Source of the DNA: an uncultured Pelagibacteraceae bacterium
Lineage (GTDB): Bacteria > Pseudomonadota > Alphaproteobacteria > Pelagibacterales > Pelagibacteraceae
Reading direction: 5' to 3'
Assembly (NCBI GenBank): GCA_902551985.1
Contig: CACDFI010000005.1
Coordinates: 62,001-126,000 of the forward strand
DNA length: 64,000 bases
This document shows positions 48,303 to 56,615 of the stretch, in pieces. The notes beneath the pieces were generated by a model. That model was not told where the DNA came from, ran no database searches, and was given only the letters and a program-made list of their open reading frames with translations. Each line of letters begins with the position of its first letter. Position 1 is the stretch's first letter. A program made the translations under genes and the position numbers.

Positions 48303-49480
48303 TGAGAAGTATAAAAAACGAAAAAAATTTAGCTAATAAACTAATTTTATTAAGATTAGACCTTAATGTTCCATTAGATCAAGGAAAAATAAGCGACACA
48401 ACGAGAATTGACAAAATTCTTCCTACTTTAAATTTCTTAATTCGCCAAAACACTAAAATTATAATCTTATCACACATAGGAAGGCCTAAAGGAAAAATTG
48501 TAGATGAGTTATCGTTAAAACCAATAAAAGAAGACTTGCAACAAAAACTTAAACTCAAAGTAAAATTGATTAAAAAAAATATTTTTAAAATAAAGAACAG
48601 AGCTTTCTTGAATGATTTTGATGAACAAATTTTAATTTTAGAAAATATAAGATTTTATGCTGAGGAAGAAAAGAATGATCGCAACTTCGCAAATCATATC
48701 GCAAGCCTAGGCGATATTTATGTAAATGATGCTTTCTCTTGTTCTCATCGAGAACATGCTTCAATTCATCAAATTTCAAACTTTCTGCCCTCTTATTCAG
48801 GATTGCAGCTTGATTTAGAAGTCAATGCTCTAAATAAAATTACCTCAAAGATTACAAAACCAATTACCTGTATAATTGGAGGATCTAAAATTTCTACTAA
48901 AATAAATGTTATTAAAAATTTAATACCAAAGTTAAATAATATTGTCATTGTTGGAGGTATGGCCAATAATTTTATTGAATATTTTGGAAATAATATAGGT
49001 AATTCAATTAAAGAGAATGACTGCAAACAAATAGTTAAAGAAATTATTTCACTATCAAAAGAAAAGAATTGTAACTTAATTTACCCTGAAGATGTGCTTG
49101 TTTCAAAAAATCTAAATGGATTGTCGCAAAATAAAAAATTAGATCAAATCAGTTCAAATGAAATGATTTTAGACATTGGTCCAAAAACTATTAGTAAGAT
49201 ATTAAATATTATTGATAAAAGTAAAACTATATTATGGAACGGGCCAGCTGGATATTTTGAAAATCCTAATTTTGCGAATGGAAGTATTAAAATAGCAAAA
49301 AAAATAATTGAAAATAACAAAGTAAACAAAAGTTTTTCTGTTGTAGGTGGTGGAGATACTGTTTCTTTTTTAAACCATCTAAATGTTGTTGATGATTTTA
49401 ACTTTGTTTCAACTGCAGGTGGAGCTTTTTTAGAATATCTTGAAGGTAAAAAGCTACCTGGTATAACCGCTTTAGATTGA
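48302..49480 (+). CDS. pgk: Phosphoglycerate kinase
   Basis: PGK transfers phosphate between 1,3-bisphosphoglycerate and ADP. The 392-residue protein has LLRLDLNVPLDQGKISDTTR (about 16-35), SHIGRPKG, NDAFSCSHREHAS and the nucleotide-binding WNGPAGYFE and VGGGDTVSFLN near the C-terminus. Its ATG shares a base with the gap stop codon (TAATG), so translation is likely coupled. The order tkt-gap-pgk-fba is shared with other Alphaproteobacteria. Confidence 0.97.
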   Translation: MRSIKNEKNLANKLILLRLDLNVPLDQGKISDTTRIDKILPTLNFLIRQNTKIIILSHIGRPKGKIVDELSLKPIKEDLQQKLKLKVKLIKKNIFKIKNRAFLNDFDEQILILENIRFYAEEEKNDRNFANHIASLGDIYVNDAFSCSHREHASIHQISNFLPSYSGLQLDLEVNALNKITSKITKPITCIIGGSKISTKINVIKNLIPKLNNIVIVGGMANNFIEYFGNNIGNSIKENDCKQIVKEIISLSKEKNCNLIYPEDVLVSKNLNGLSQNKKLDQISSNEMILDIGPKTISKILNIIDKSKTILWNGPAGYFENPNFANGSIKIAKKIIENNKVNKSFSVVGGGDTVSFLNHLNVVDDFNFVSTAGGAFLEYLEGKKLPGITALD

Positions 49481-49481
49481 T

Positions 49482-50492
49482 ATGACAGAGTTAAATAAAA
49501 TTGCACTTAAAATAATTTCTAATGGCAAGGGGATTTTGGCTGCGGATGAAAGCAATGGAACTATGACGAAAAGACTAGAAGCAGTAAAAGTAAATTCAAC
49601 ACCTGAAAATAGACTTTTGTTTAGAGAAACACTTTTTTCTTCAGAAAGTATGAAAGAATGTATTGGTGGTGTAATTCTTTATGACGAAACAATACAACAA
49701 AATTCAAGTTTAAAAAAATCAATACCCGAATTAATTTCTTCCTCAGGCGCATTACCTGGAATAAAAGTTGATACAGGCGCAAAAGAATTAGCAAATTCAC
49801 CTCAAGAAAAAATCACTGAAGGTTTGGATGGACTTAGAGAGAGATTGAAAAAATACTATAAAATAGGAGCACGATTTACAAAATGGAGAGGTGTTTATAT
49901 AATAAACCAAAAATATCCAAGTAGGTTAGCTATTCACAGTAACGCTCACGCACTCGCGAGATACTCGGCACTGGCTCAGGAAAATGGAATGGTACCAATT
50001 GTAGAGCCTGAGGTATTGATGGATGGAAATCATTCTGCTGACATTTGCTTAAGTATAACTTCTGAAGTTATAAAAAAATGTTTTGATGAGTTAATATTAC
50101 ATAAAGTTGATCTATCAGGAATTATTTTGAAACCAAATATGATATTAGCCGGAAATAAATCAAAAGATAATATTACTAACGAAGAAGTTGCACAAAAAAC
50201 ACTTGAATGTCTTAAAAATTCTGTTCCTAGTGAGGTGCCTGGGATTGCTTTTTTGTCTGGGGGCCAGTCAGAAATAGAGGCTACTGAAAATTTAAATTTA
50301 ATAAATAAGCAAAACGAAACTGGATTTATAATGACTTATTCTTATGGAAGAGCTTTACAACAAAGCGCTCTTAAGATATGGGCTAAAAATATTAATAATA
50401 AAGAGGAAACTCAAATAGCTTTTAACCACAGGGCTAAAATGTGTACCTTAGCTGCTCAAGGAAAATGGTCAAATAATCTTGAAAATAATTAA
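49482..50492 (+). CDS. Fructose-bisphosphate aldolase, class I
   Basis: The class I enzyme cleaves or forms fructose 1,6-bisphosphate through a Schiff base, without metal. The 336-residue protein has GKGILAADESNGTMTKRL (about 16-33), RFTKWRGVY, VEPEVLMDG and the Schiff-base lysine in GIILKPNMILAGN (about 217). It is the eukaryote-like class I family also found in other Alphaproteobacteria. It starts 1 bp after pgk and overlaps thiE by 14 bp. Confidence 0.95.
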   Translation: MTELNKIALKIISNGKGILAADESNGTMTKRLEAVKVNSTPENRLLFRETLFSSESMKECIGGVILYDETIQQNSSLKKSIPELISSSGALPGIKVDTGAKELANSPQEKITEGLDGLRERLKKYYKIGARFTKWRGVYIINQKYPSRLAIHSNAHALARYSALAQENGMVPIVEPEVLMDGNHSADICLSITSEVIKKCFDELILHKVDLSGIILKPNMILAGNKSKDNITNEEVAQKTLECLKNSVPSEVPGIAFLSGGQSEIEATENLNLINKQNETGFIMTYSYGRALQQSALKIWAKNINNKEETQIAFNHRAKMCTLAAQGKWSNNLENN

Positions 50493-51093
50493 AAAGAAGT
50501 TTGTTTATCTTATTTCACCAAATAAAATAATAAGGAACTTCTACAATCAACTCGATATAATTTTGAAATCTAACAAAGTATTTTTTTTCCAAATGAGACT
50601 TAAGAGATATTCTTTGAAAGAGAAAATATTGATTGGTAAAAAAATTAAAAAGATTTGTAAAAAAAATAAGGTAAAATTTATTGTGAATGATGATCCATGG
50701 CTTGCCAAAAAATTAGATGCTGATGGATGTCATTTAGGACAGAAAGATATGAATATTATGAAAGCTAGAAAAATCATGGGAAAAAAAATTTTAGGAATTA
50801 CATGTCATAACTCTATAAAACTTGCAAAAATTGCCATTAAGTCTAAACCAAATTATTTAGCTTTTGGTGCATTTTATTCAACAAATACAAAAAAAGTTAA
50901 ATATAGAGCCTCAGTAAAAATTATTACTAAAGTAAAAAAGCTTACCAATATGCCTATTGTTGCAATTGGTGGAATAAATCAAGAAAATTACAAAAATCTA
51001 TTATTGAATAAAGCAAATTTTTTAGCTATCTCAAGCTACATTTGGAACAATAAAAAATATAAACCAACACAGGCAATAGAAAAATTAAAATGA
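50479..51093 (+). CDS. thiE: Thiamine-phosphate synthase-like protein
   Basis: ThiE couples HMP diphosphate with thiazole phosphate to give thiamine phosphate. The likely start is TTG 50479, inside the fba end, giving 204 residues. The barrel shows FFQMRLKRYSLKE (pyrophosphate side), FIVNDDPWLAKKLDADGCHL (about 63-82) with GQKDM, and VAIGGINQENY. The match is clear, although some residues differ from textbook ThiE: the usual GP-F-TxTK stretch reads FGAFYSTNTKK. Position after fba is shared with relatives. A TenI-like role cannot be excluded. Confidence 0.82.
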   Translation: MKIIKKKFVYLISPNKIIRNFYNQLDIILKSNKVFFFQMRLKRYSLKEKILIGKKIKKICKKNKVKFIVNDDPWLAKKLDADGCHLGQKDMNIMKARKIMGKKILGITCHNSIKLAKIAIKSKPNYLAFGAFYSTNTKKVKYRASVKIITKVKKLTNMPIVAIGGINQENYKNLLLNKANFLAISSYIWNNKKYKPTQAIEKLK

Positions 51094-51650
51094 AAATTAA
51101 TACTGGAGAAATTAGAGTTGGCATGCTTCTTGAGTATAAAAATGATTTATGGCAAGTACTCAAAACTCAGCACGTTAAACCTGGTAAAGGAGGTGCGTTT
51201 ACTCAAGTAGAGATGAAAAGTGTTAGTAAAAACACCAAAATTAATGAAAGGTTTAGATCAAGTGAAACAGTGGAAAAAGCATCTGTTGAAGAATTGAATT
51301 TTAATTATTTATATTCTGATGAGAATAATTATTTTTTTATAAATCCTAAGACTTTTGATCAAATAGAGATAAAGAAAGATGTTGTTGGAGAAAAAGGTAA
51401 ATTACTAATTGAAAATCTTGAAGTCTCAGTAAGTTTCCATAATGATATTCCTTTTTCAATTGAGTTACCAAATCAAATTAAATGTAAAATTGCTTCAACA
51501 GATGCTTCAATAAAAGGTCAAACAGTCTCGTCCTCATATAAACCAGCTACTCTTGATAACGGATTAAAAATTCAAGTTCCTCCATTTGTTGAGGTAGAAG
51601 ATGAGATTATTTTAGACAGTAGAACTTTTGAATACGTAAAAAAAATTTAG
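51090..51650 (+). CDS. efp: Translation elongation factor P
   Basis: EF-P relieves ribosome stalling at polyproline stretches. The 186-residue protein has the KOW-like domain with the tip loop VKPGKGGAF, where K33 is the residue modified in many bacteria, followed by two OB domains ending with VPPFVEVEDEIILDSRTFEY (about 163-182). It overlaps thiE by 4 bp and precedes the inositol monophosphatase gene by 3 bp. A modification enzyme such as EpmA is not encoded in this window. Confidence 0.97.
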   Translation: MKINTGEIRVGMLLEYKNDLWQVLKTQHVKPGKGGAFTQVEMKSVSKNTKINERFRSSETVEKASVEELNFNYLYSDENNYFFINPKTFDQIEIKKDVVGEKGKLLIENLEVSVSFHNDIPFSIELPNQIKCKIASTDASIKGQTVSSSYKPATLDNGLKIQVPPFVEVEDEIILDSRTFEYVKKI

Positions 51651-51653
51651 TAA

Positions 51654-52400
51654 ATGAATTCAATTTCACCAAATTTAAATATAATGATAAAAGCTTGTGA
51701 AAAAGCTTCAAAAGTAATCATAAGAGATTTTGGAGAAATTGAGAATTTGCAAGTTTCAAAAAAAGGACCAAGAGATTTTGTGACTAAAACTGATAAAAAA
51801 GTAGAGCGGATCCTGATTGAAGAATTATCAAAAGGAAAGAAAAACTATTCTTTTTTAACAGAAGAGAGCGGTAGAATAGAAAATACTGATAAAGACAAAA
51901 TTTGGATTATTGATCCAATTGATGGAACAACAAATTTTTTACATGGTATACCACATTTCGCAATTTCAATAGCTCTGAGTATCGATAAAGAATTAAAATC
52001 GGCACTAATATTTGATCCAATCAAAAATGAGATTTTTTTTGCTGAAACAAATAATGGAGCATATTTTAACAATCATAGAATTAGGGTTTCAAATAAAAAT
52101 AATATTGAGGATTGTTTGTTTTCCTCAGATCAAAAAGGTTTAAAATCTATATTTCCAAATTTAAATATGAGGTGCTCTGGTTGTGCAGCTCTAGACTTGG
52201 CTTATGTGGCATCTGGAAGATTAGATGGTTTTTTTTTTAATAATATAAATTTGTGGGATATCGCTGCGGGTATTTTAATTGTTAAGGAAGCTGGTGGTTC
52301 TATAAATGATATTAGCGGTTATAAAGAAAATAGCATTGACATTAGAGCAGCAAGCGCAAATATTTATCCAAAAATGATGAAAAAACTGACTAACTTTTAA
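51654..52400 (+). CDS. suhB: Inositol monophosphatase family protein
   Basis: SuhB-type proteins hydrolyse inositol phosphate and related sugar phosphates and, in some bacteria, aid rRNA maturation. The 248-residue protein has the metal-binding motifs EESG (about 68), [20 protein letters not shown] (about 83-102) and [16 protein letters not shown] near the C-terminus, completing the Li-sensitive phosphatase fold. Alternative substrates such as histidinol phosphate cannot be ruled out. It ends the tkt operon, followed by the rpmE promoter. Confidence 0.93.
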   Translation: MNSISPNLNIMIKACEKASKVIIRDFGEIENLQVSKKGPRDFVTKTDKKVERILIEELSKGKKNYSFLTEESGRIENTDKDKIWIIDPIDGTTNFLHGIPHFAISIALSIDKELKSALIFDPIKNEIFFAETNNGAYFNNHRIRVSNKNNIEDCLFSSDQKGLKSIFPNLNMRCSGCAALDLAYVASGRLDGFFFNNINLWDIAAGILIVKEAGGSINDISGYKENSIDIRAASANIYPKMMKKLTNF

Positions 52401-52428
52401 TTGTATTTGTTTAACTTTTTGCTATAAA
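52401..52428 (+). promoter_or_regulatory. Candidate promoter of rpmE, predicting a leaderless mRNA
   Basis: TTGTAT (52401-52406) and TATAAA (52423-52428) are 16 bp apart. The ATG of rpmE begins 6 nt after the -10 box, so transcription would start at or next to the start codon. No Shine-Dalgarno sequence fits in the space. Confidence 0.55.
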
Positions 52429-52434
52429 CCCGCT

Positions 52435-52662
52435 ATGAAAAAAAACTTACATCCAGACTACCACACTATAAAAGTTGTGATGACAGATGGCACTCAGTTT
52501 GAGACTAAATCTACTTGGGGGACCGAAGGGGAAACTTTAAAACTTGAAATTGATCCAAAATCTCATTCTGCATGGACCGGCGGTAAACAAAAAATACTTG
52601 ATAAAGGCAGAGTAAGCAAGTTTAACAAAAAATTCCAAAATTTTAGATCTGAAAATAAATAA
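52435..52662 (+). CDS. rpmE: Ribosomal protein bL31
   Basis: bL31 bridges the two ribosomal subunits. The 75-residue protein reads [17 protein letters not shown] at the start, followed by TKSTWGTEG and [21 protein letters not shown], matching the alphaproteobacterial form. It contains no cysteine, so it is the zinc-free (C-) type. Its stop codon overlaps the start of the next gene by one base. A likely promoter directly precedes the ATG. Confidence 0.96.
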   Translation: MKKNLHPDYHTIKVVMTDGTQFETKSTWGTEGETLKLEIDPKSHSAWTGGKQKILDKGRVSKFNKKFQNFRSENK

Positions 52663-53219
52663 TGAGCAATGCACCATTAATGCCAATGGCAACCGCTGTA
52701 TGGTTAGTCGAAAATACCTCACTAACATTTAAACAAATAGCAAATTTTTGCAAACTTCATGAAGTAGAAATTCAAGGTATAGCAGATGGAGAAGTTGCAA
52801 AAGGTATTGTAGGATATAATCCAATAATTTCAGGACAATTAACTAAAGAAGAAATAAATTTATCATCTCAAGATTCTAATAGACAGCTTAATCTTCAAAT
52901 AAATGAAATTGAAATAGATAGTCATAATAAAAAAACAAAAAAGTATATTCCATTATCCAAAAGGCAAGACAAACCAGATTCGGCTTTGTGGCTAATTAAG
53001 CAACATTCAATTTTAAAAGATTCTCAAATTGCAAAATTAGTAGGAATTACGAAAAATTCAGCCACAGCAATTAGAAATAAAAGTTATTGGAACTACAATA
53101 GTCTTAATGCTAAAGATCCAGTGGCAATGGGACTATTTACACAAAAGGATTTGATTGAAGCATTAGAAAAAGCAGAAAGAAGAGTCTTAAAAGAAAAGAA
53201 AGAAAAAGAAAAAACATAA
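52662..53219 (+). CDS. DUF1013 protein, TrcR-like cell-cycle regulator
   Basis: The 185-residue protein matches the alphaproteobacterial DUF1013 family, for which the name TrcR (cell-cycle transcriptional regulator) is used. Typical segments are NAPLMPMATAVWLVENTSLT (about 3-22), FKQIANFCKLHEVEIQGIAD and GYNPI, then a middle helix-turn-helix-like part with DSQIAKLVGITKNSATAIRN (about 124-143). The C-terminus is a lysine- and glutamate-rich tail. It probably binds DNA or RNA polymerase. Its translation is coupled to rpmE, and rpsU follows after 77 bp. Confidence 0.88.
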   Translation: MSNAPLMPMATAVWLVENTSLTFKQIANFCKLHEVEIQGIADGEVAKGIVGYNPIISGQLTKEEINLSSQDSNRQLNLQINEIEIDSHNKKTKKYIPLSKRQDKPDSALWLIKQHSILKDSQIAKLVGITKNSATAIRNKSYWNYNSLNAKDPVAMGLFTQKDLIEALEKAERRVLKEKKEKEKT

Positions 53220-53286
53220 TAATCTACAATAAAAAATGAAATTATATAGACAAATAAAATGTAAAGTGATACCAAGTTCGCCACAC

Positions 53287-53299
53287 GGAGGTAGTTATT
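53287..53299 (+). promoter_or_regulatory. Strong Shine-Dalgarno and ATT start of rpsU
   Basis: GGAGG (53287-53291) lies 5 nt before ATT (53297-53299). It decides the start: the reading frame is open only from 53270 and holds no ATG, GTG or TTG before the conserved S21 sequence, and ATT aligns exactly with the initiator methionine of other alphaproteobacterial S21 proteins. Confidence 0.7.
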
Positions 53300-53491
53300 A
53301 AAATAGAAGTTAAAGATAATAATATCGAACAAGCTTTAAGAGTTTTAAAAAGAAAACTACAGAGAGATGGTTTTTTTAAAATAATTAAGCTTAAGAATAC
53401 ATATGAAAAACCTTCAGAAAAAAAAAAGAGAATTCTTCAGGAAAATATTAAAAGAGTTAAAAAATTAAATAAACTAAAAAGCAGAATATAA
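53297..53491 (+). CDS. rpsU: Ribosomal protein bS21, apparently starting at ATT
   Basis: bS21 sits next to the anti-Shine-Dalgarno end of 16S rRNA and helps initiation. The 64-residue protein reads KIEVKDNNIEQALRVLKRKL after the start, then RDGFFKIIKLKNTYEKPSEK, a clear match to alphaproteobacterial S21 with its basic C-terminus. The frame has no ATG, GTG or TTG upstream of the conserved part, and ATT 53297 sits at the expected methionine position behind GGAGG. ATT starts are known for infC, where they allow autoregulation. A 21-codon frame (53236-53301) ends across this start. It ends 3 bp before the convergent SIS-domain gene. Confidence 0.85.
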   Translation: MKIEVKDNNIEQALRVLKRKLQRDGFFKIIKLKNTYEKPSEKKKRILQENIKRVKKLNKLKSRI

Positions 53492-53494
53492 AAT

Positions 53495-54067
53495 CTATTT
53501 ATTTTTTTGAGCAATGAATTGCATTATAACATGCATAAGTATGTGGTGTGCATCTTCTGAAATTCCATAATTATTTGCTTTTACATGAATTGCTATGTCA
53601 CTATTTTTTTTTAAAAAACCACCTTCAAATCCACAAAATCCAATAACTTTTACATTCTTACGTTTTGAAAATTTTACAACCTCTTTAATATTTGATGAGT
53701 TTCCAGATGAACTAATTGCAATAAGCAAATCATCTTTCACAAATAAACTCTCAGCTTGATATTTAAATATCTGGTCATAACTCAAATCATTTGAGATAGC
53801 TGTTATTGTCTCAATATTTGAAGAGAGACTAATTATTTTTGGTCTTAGTTTTGAATTTTGTCTTAAAAATTTCAAATAATCACAAATATAGTGATTTGAG
53901 ATCGCGGCGGAACCTCCATTCCCACATACATATATAGTTTTTTTTTTTGCTACTGTTTTTAAAATTAAATCTGATGCTTTTTTTAATTTCTTAAAATCTA
54001 TTTTTCTAATTGAACTTATCAAATTTGAAATATAATCGTTTATAAACGGAGTAAATTTTTTTACCAT
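53495..54067 (-). CDS. gmhA: SIS-domain sedoheptulose-7-phosphate isomerase-like protein
   Basis: GmhA converts sedoheptulose 7-phosphate to heptose phosphate for the lipopolysaccharide core; the related DiaA acts in replication initiation. The 190-residue protein has the SIS-domain signature CGNGGSAAISNHYICDYLKF (about 48-67), ISLSSNIETITAISND, LLIAISSSGNSSNIKEVVKF and a C-terminal DAHHILMHVIMQF. Length and motifs fit GmhA, and the AEDAHHI-like ending carries its conserved histidine. No other heptose genes are in the window, so DiaA or another sugar isomerase remains possible. Confidence 0.83.
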   Translation of the reverse strand: MVKKFTPFINDYISNLISSIRKIDFKKLKKASDLILKTVAKKKTIYVCGNGGSAAISNHYICDYLKFLRQNSKLRPKIISLSSNIETITAISNDLSYDQIFKYQAESLFVKDDLLIAISSSGNSSNIKEVVKFSKRKNVKVIGFCGFEGGFLKKNSDIAIHVKANNYGISEDAHHILMHVIMQFIAQKNK

Positions 54068-54138
54068 AAATTTTATGTTGCAGAAATTATATATTAAGTA
54101 TAAGTACCTTGAAATTAAATAATAGCATTAATTAATAC

Positions 54139-54215
54139 CGCGGGGTGGAGCAGCCTGGTAGCTCGCAAGGCTCATAACCTTGAGGTCGGCGGTTCAAATC
54201 CGTCCCCCGCAACCA
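54139..54215 (+). tRNA. Initiator tRNA-fMet, anticodon CAU
   Basis: The 77-nt gene runs from CGCGGGGTGGAGC to CCCCGCAACCA with encoded CCA. The anticodon arm is CAAGG-CTCATAA-CCTTG, anticodon CAT. The first base pair is a C1-A72 mismatch, the hallmark of bacterial initiator tRNA. The anticodon stem has A-T, G-C, G-C next to the loop rather than three G-C pairs. Its 3' end lies 2 bp from the convergent transaldolase stop. Confidence 0.95.
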
Positions 54216-54217
54216 AT

Positions 54218-54910
54218 TTATAAGCTAAAATTTGATTTTTTTGTATCTCTTAGAAATCCTTTAACAGTATCTATAGTTAGACTTTGGAGCGAATTTCCAA
54301 ATCTCTCAATCTTTTCAATTATTGCAGGAGGAACTGTAATTATATGACAGCCAATTTGTTTTGATTGTATATAATTATAAGGTTCTCTTGTGCTAGCCCA
54401 AAGTATTTTCACATTTTTAAATTTTTTACTTAATTTAATACTCTTTTTGAATTGAGGTATAGGATCCATTCCTTTGTCCGCCATTCTTCCAGCAAAAATT
54501 GATATTATTACATCTGTTTTTTTATTAATATTTTTTAAAATTTTTTTTGTTTGTACATAAGAGTATACAGCAGTAATATTTAATTTTATTCCATTACTGT
54601 TTAATTCTCTTATTACTTTACCCATAAACTTACCTTTAGAATTTGTAACTGGAACTTTTACATAAACATTTTTTCCCCAATTACTGATTTGCTCCCCTTG
54701 AAAAATCATGTCTTCAGGTTCATCAGCAAACACTTCACATGATACAGGTTTATTTGTTATTTTAATAATTTTTTTGGAATAATTAGTATAATCTTTAGCT
54801 CCAGCTTTTCTCATCAACGTGGGATTTGTTGTAAAACCTTTTACTATTTTTTTTTTGTTAAATTTTTTAATAAGATTAATATCTGCTATGTCACAAAAAA
54901 TTTTTGTCAA
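54218..54910 (-). CDS. tal: Small transaldolase (TalC/FSA-type)
   Basis: Transaldolase exchanges a dihydroxyacetone unit between sugar phosphates in the pentose phosphate route. The 230-residue length marks the short TalC-like family, as opposed to the roughly 320-residue TalB form. It starts KIFCDIADINLIKKF, then KGFTTNPTLMRKAG (about 24-37), and has the Schiff-base lysine in VYVKVPVTNSKG (about 82-93) and FAGRMADKGMDP. Members of the family can instead act as fructose-6-phosphate aldolases. It begins 1 bp after pntB ends, so it may be co-transcribed with the transhydrogenase genes. Confidence 0.9.
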   Translation of the reverse strand: MTKIFCDIADINLIKKFNKKKIVKGFTTNPTLMRKAGAKDYTNYSKKIIKITNKPVSCEVFADEPEDMIFQGEQISNWGKNVYVKVPVTNSKGKFMGKVIRELNSNGIKLNITAVYSYVQTKKILKNINKKTDVIISIFAGRMADKGMDPIPQFKKSIKLSKKFKNVKILWASTREPYNYIQSKQIGCHIITVPPAIIEKIERFGNSLQSLTIDTVKGFLRDTKKSNFSL

Positions 54911-54911
54911 T

Positions 54912-56306
54912 TTACAAACTCTTTACAATTTCTTCAGTCATTTTCTTCGCGTCTGCAAATAACATTAGTGTATTATCTCTATAAAATAGATCATTATCAA
55001 TTCCAGCATAACCAGGTGATAAACTTCTTTTTACAAATAAAACCGATTTACTTTTTTCAACATCTAGAACGGGCATACCATAAATTGGACTTTGCGGATC
55101 TGATTTCGCAACTGGATTTGTCACATCATTTGCTCCAATCACATATGCCACATCACAATTTGAAAAATCATTATTAATTTCCTCTAATTCGAATACTTCA
55201 TCGTATGGAACATTAGCTTCAGCTAGTAGCACATTCATGTGGCCTGGCATCCTTCCTGCGACTGGGTGAATAGCATATGATACTTTAACACCATTTTTTT
55301 TTAAAGCATCTACCATTTCTCTAAGCGCATGCTGAGCTTGTGCTACAGCCATTCCATAACCAGGTACAATAATCACTGAGGATGCATTTTTCATTAAAAA
55401 AGCAGCATCATCTGCATTTCCATTTTTAACAGGTTTTTGTTCCTTTGTTGTTTTGTCTGAACTTTGGTCTGTTGCTCCCCAACCACCCAGGATAACATTA
55501 AAAAAAGATCTATTCATTCCTTTACACATTATATATGAAAGGATTGCTCCTGATGAACCAACTAATGCACCTGTAATTATTAAAGCGCTATTTTCTAGTG
55601 TGAAGCCTATACCTGCTGCTGCCCAGCCAGAGTATGAGTTTAACATTGAAATTACAACTGGCATATCTGCTCCACCAATTGGAATTATTAATAACACTCC
55701 TACAATGAATGAGACAATTACTATAGACCAAAAAATATTTGAGGATTGACTTATGCATAAATAATAAATCAAAAATAGTACTCCTAGACCGAGTATTAAA
55801 TTGATAAAGTGTTGTCCTTTAAATGTTATTGGAGAACCTGACATTATTCCTCTAAGTTTTAAAAAAGCTATAATTGAACCAGAAAATGTTATTGCCCCTA
55901 TCGCTGCACCAAGAGACATTTCAATTAAGCTTGCTAGCTTGATATCTCCAACTATTCCTAAACCAAATGCATCTGGTTTTAAGAATGCAGATATCGCAAC
56001 AAATACAGCAGCAAGGCCTACTAAACTATGAAAACCAGCAACAAGCTCTGGCATTGCTGTCATTGGAATTTTAAATGCTATAAATGCACCTATTGATCCA
56101 CCAATTAACAAAAAAATTAAAACATATATAAATCCTCCCCCTAAATTTCCTACTGAAAGAAACGTAACTATTATAGCTATAGTCATCCCAGCAATTCCAA
56201 AGTAATTACCCTGACGCGATGATTCTGGAGATGATAAACCTCTCAAAGCAAGAATAAATAATATCCCAGATATTAAGTAGAATAATGCTGACAAATTTGC
56301 CGACAT
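54912..56306 (-). CDS. pntB: Proton-translocating NAD(P) transhydrogenase, beta subunit
   Basis: PntB forms part of the proton channel and binds NADP(H). The 464-residue protein has about eight membrane segments in the first 270 residues and a C-terminal NADP domain with [20 protein letters not shown] (about 310-329), [30 protein letters not shown] and [14 protein letters not shown]. It follows pntA2 by 3 bp. The enzyme uses the proton gradient to reduce NADP with NADH. Confidence 0.97.
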   Translation of the reverse strand: MSANLSALFYLISGILFILALRGLSSPESSRQGNYFGIAGMTIAIIVTFLSVGNLGGGFIYVLIFLLIGGSIGAFIAFKIPMTAMPELVAGFHSLVGLAAVFVAISAFLKPDAFGLGIVGDIKLASLIEMSLGAAIGAITFSGSIIAFLKLRGIMSGSPITFKGQHFINLILGLGVLFLIYYLCISQSSNIFWSIVIVSFIVGVLLIIPIGGADMPVVISMLNSYSGWAAAGIGFTLENSALIITGALVGSSGAILSYIMCKGMNRSFFNVILGGWGATDQSSDKTTKEQKPVKNGNADDAAFLMKNASSVIIVPGYGMAVAQAQHALREMVDALKKNGVKVSYAIHPVAGRMPGHMNVLLAEANVPYDEVFELEEINNDFSNCDVAYVIGANDVTNPVAKSDPQSPIYGMPVLDVEKSKSVLFVKRSLSPGYAGIDNDLFYRDNTLMLFADAKKMTEEIVKSL

Positions 56307-56309
56307 ATA

Positions 56310-56615
56310 CTATTTTTTCTTCTTCTTGTACATTTGCAACATTCTTTGAGTAACTAGAAAACCTCCAAATATATTTACTGCCGCAAGAACTATTGCTAGA
56401 AAACCAAAAATATTTGAAGTATCAAAAATCGATTCAGATTTGCTTGATAAGGCTGCAATAATCGCACCAACAATAATTACTGATGATATAGCATTAGTTA
56501 CAGACATTAAAGGGGTATGCAATGAGGGTGTAACACTCCACACAACATAGTAACCAACAAAAATTGACAAAATAAATATGCTTAGTCTAAATATAAAAGG
56601 ATCAACTTCCATCAT
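56310..56615 (-). CDS. Transhydrogenase alpha subunit, membrane part (PntA2)
   Basis: This 101-residue protein is the membrane portion of the alpha subunit. It has three hydrophobic segments (about 5-27, 37-57 and 66-90) with YYVVWSVTPSLHTPLMSVTN (about 22-41), the conserved helix of the proton channel. In many bacteria it is fused to the soluble domain; separate alpha1 and alpha2 genes, as here, are known from Rhodospirillum and relatives. It overlaps pntA1 by 4 bp. Confidence 0.93.
   Translation of the reverse strand: MMEVDPFIFRLSIFILSIFVGYYVVWSVTPSLHTPLMSVTNAISSVIIVGAIIAALSSKSESIFDTSNIFGFLAIVLAAVNIFGGFLVTQRMLQMYKKKKK

Noticed and set aside
53236..53301. 21-codon frame upstream of rpsU as an independent gene
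   Set aside because: No homology is recognisable and it lacks a good ribosome-binding site. It is kept only as an alternative explanation in the rpsU finding.
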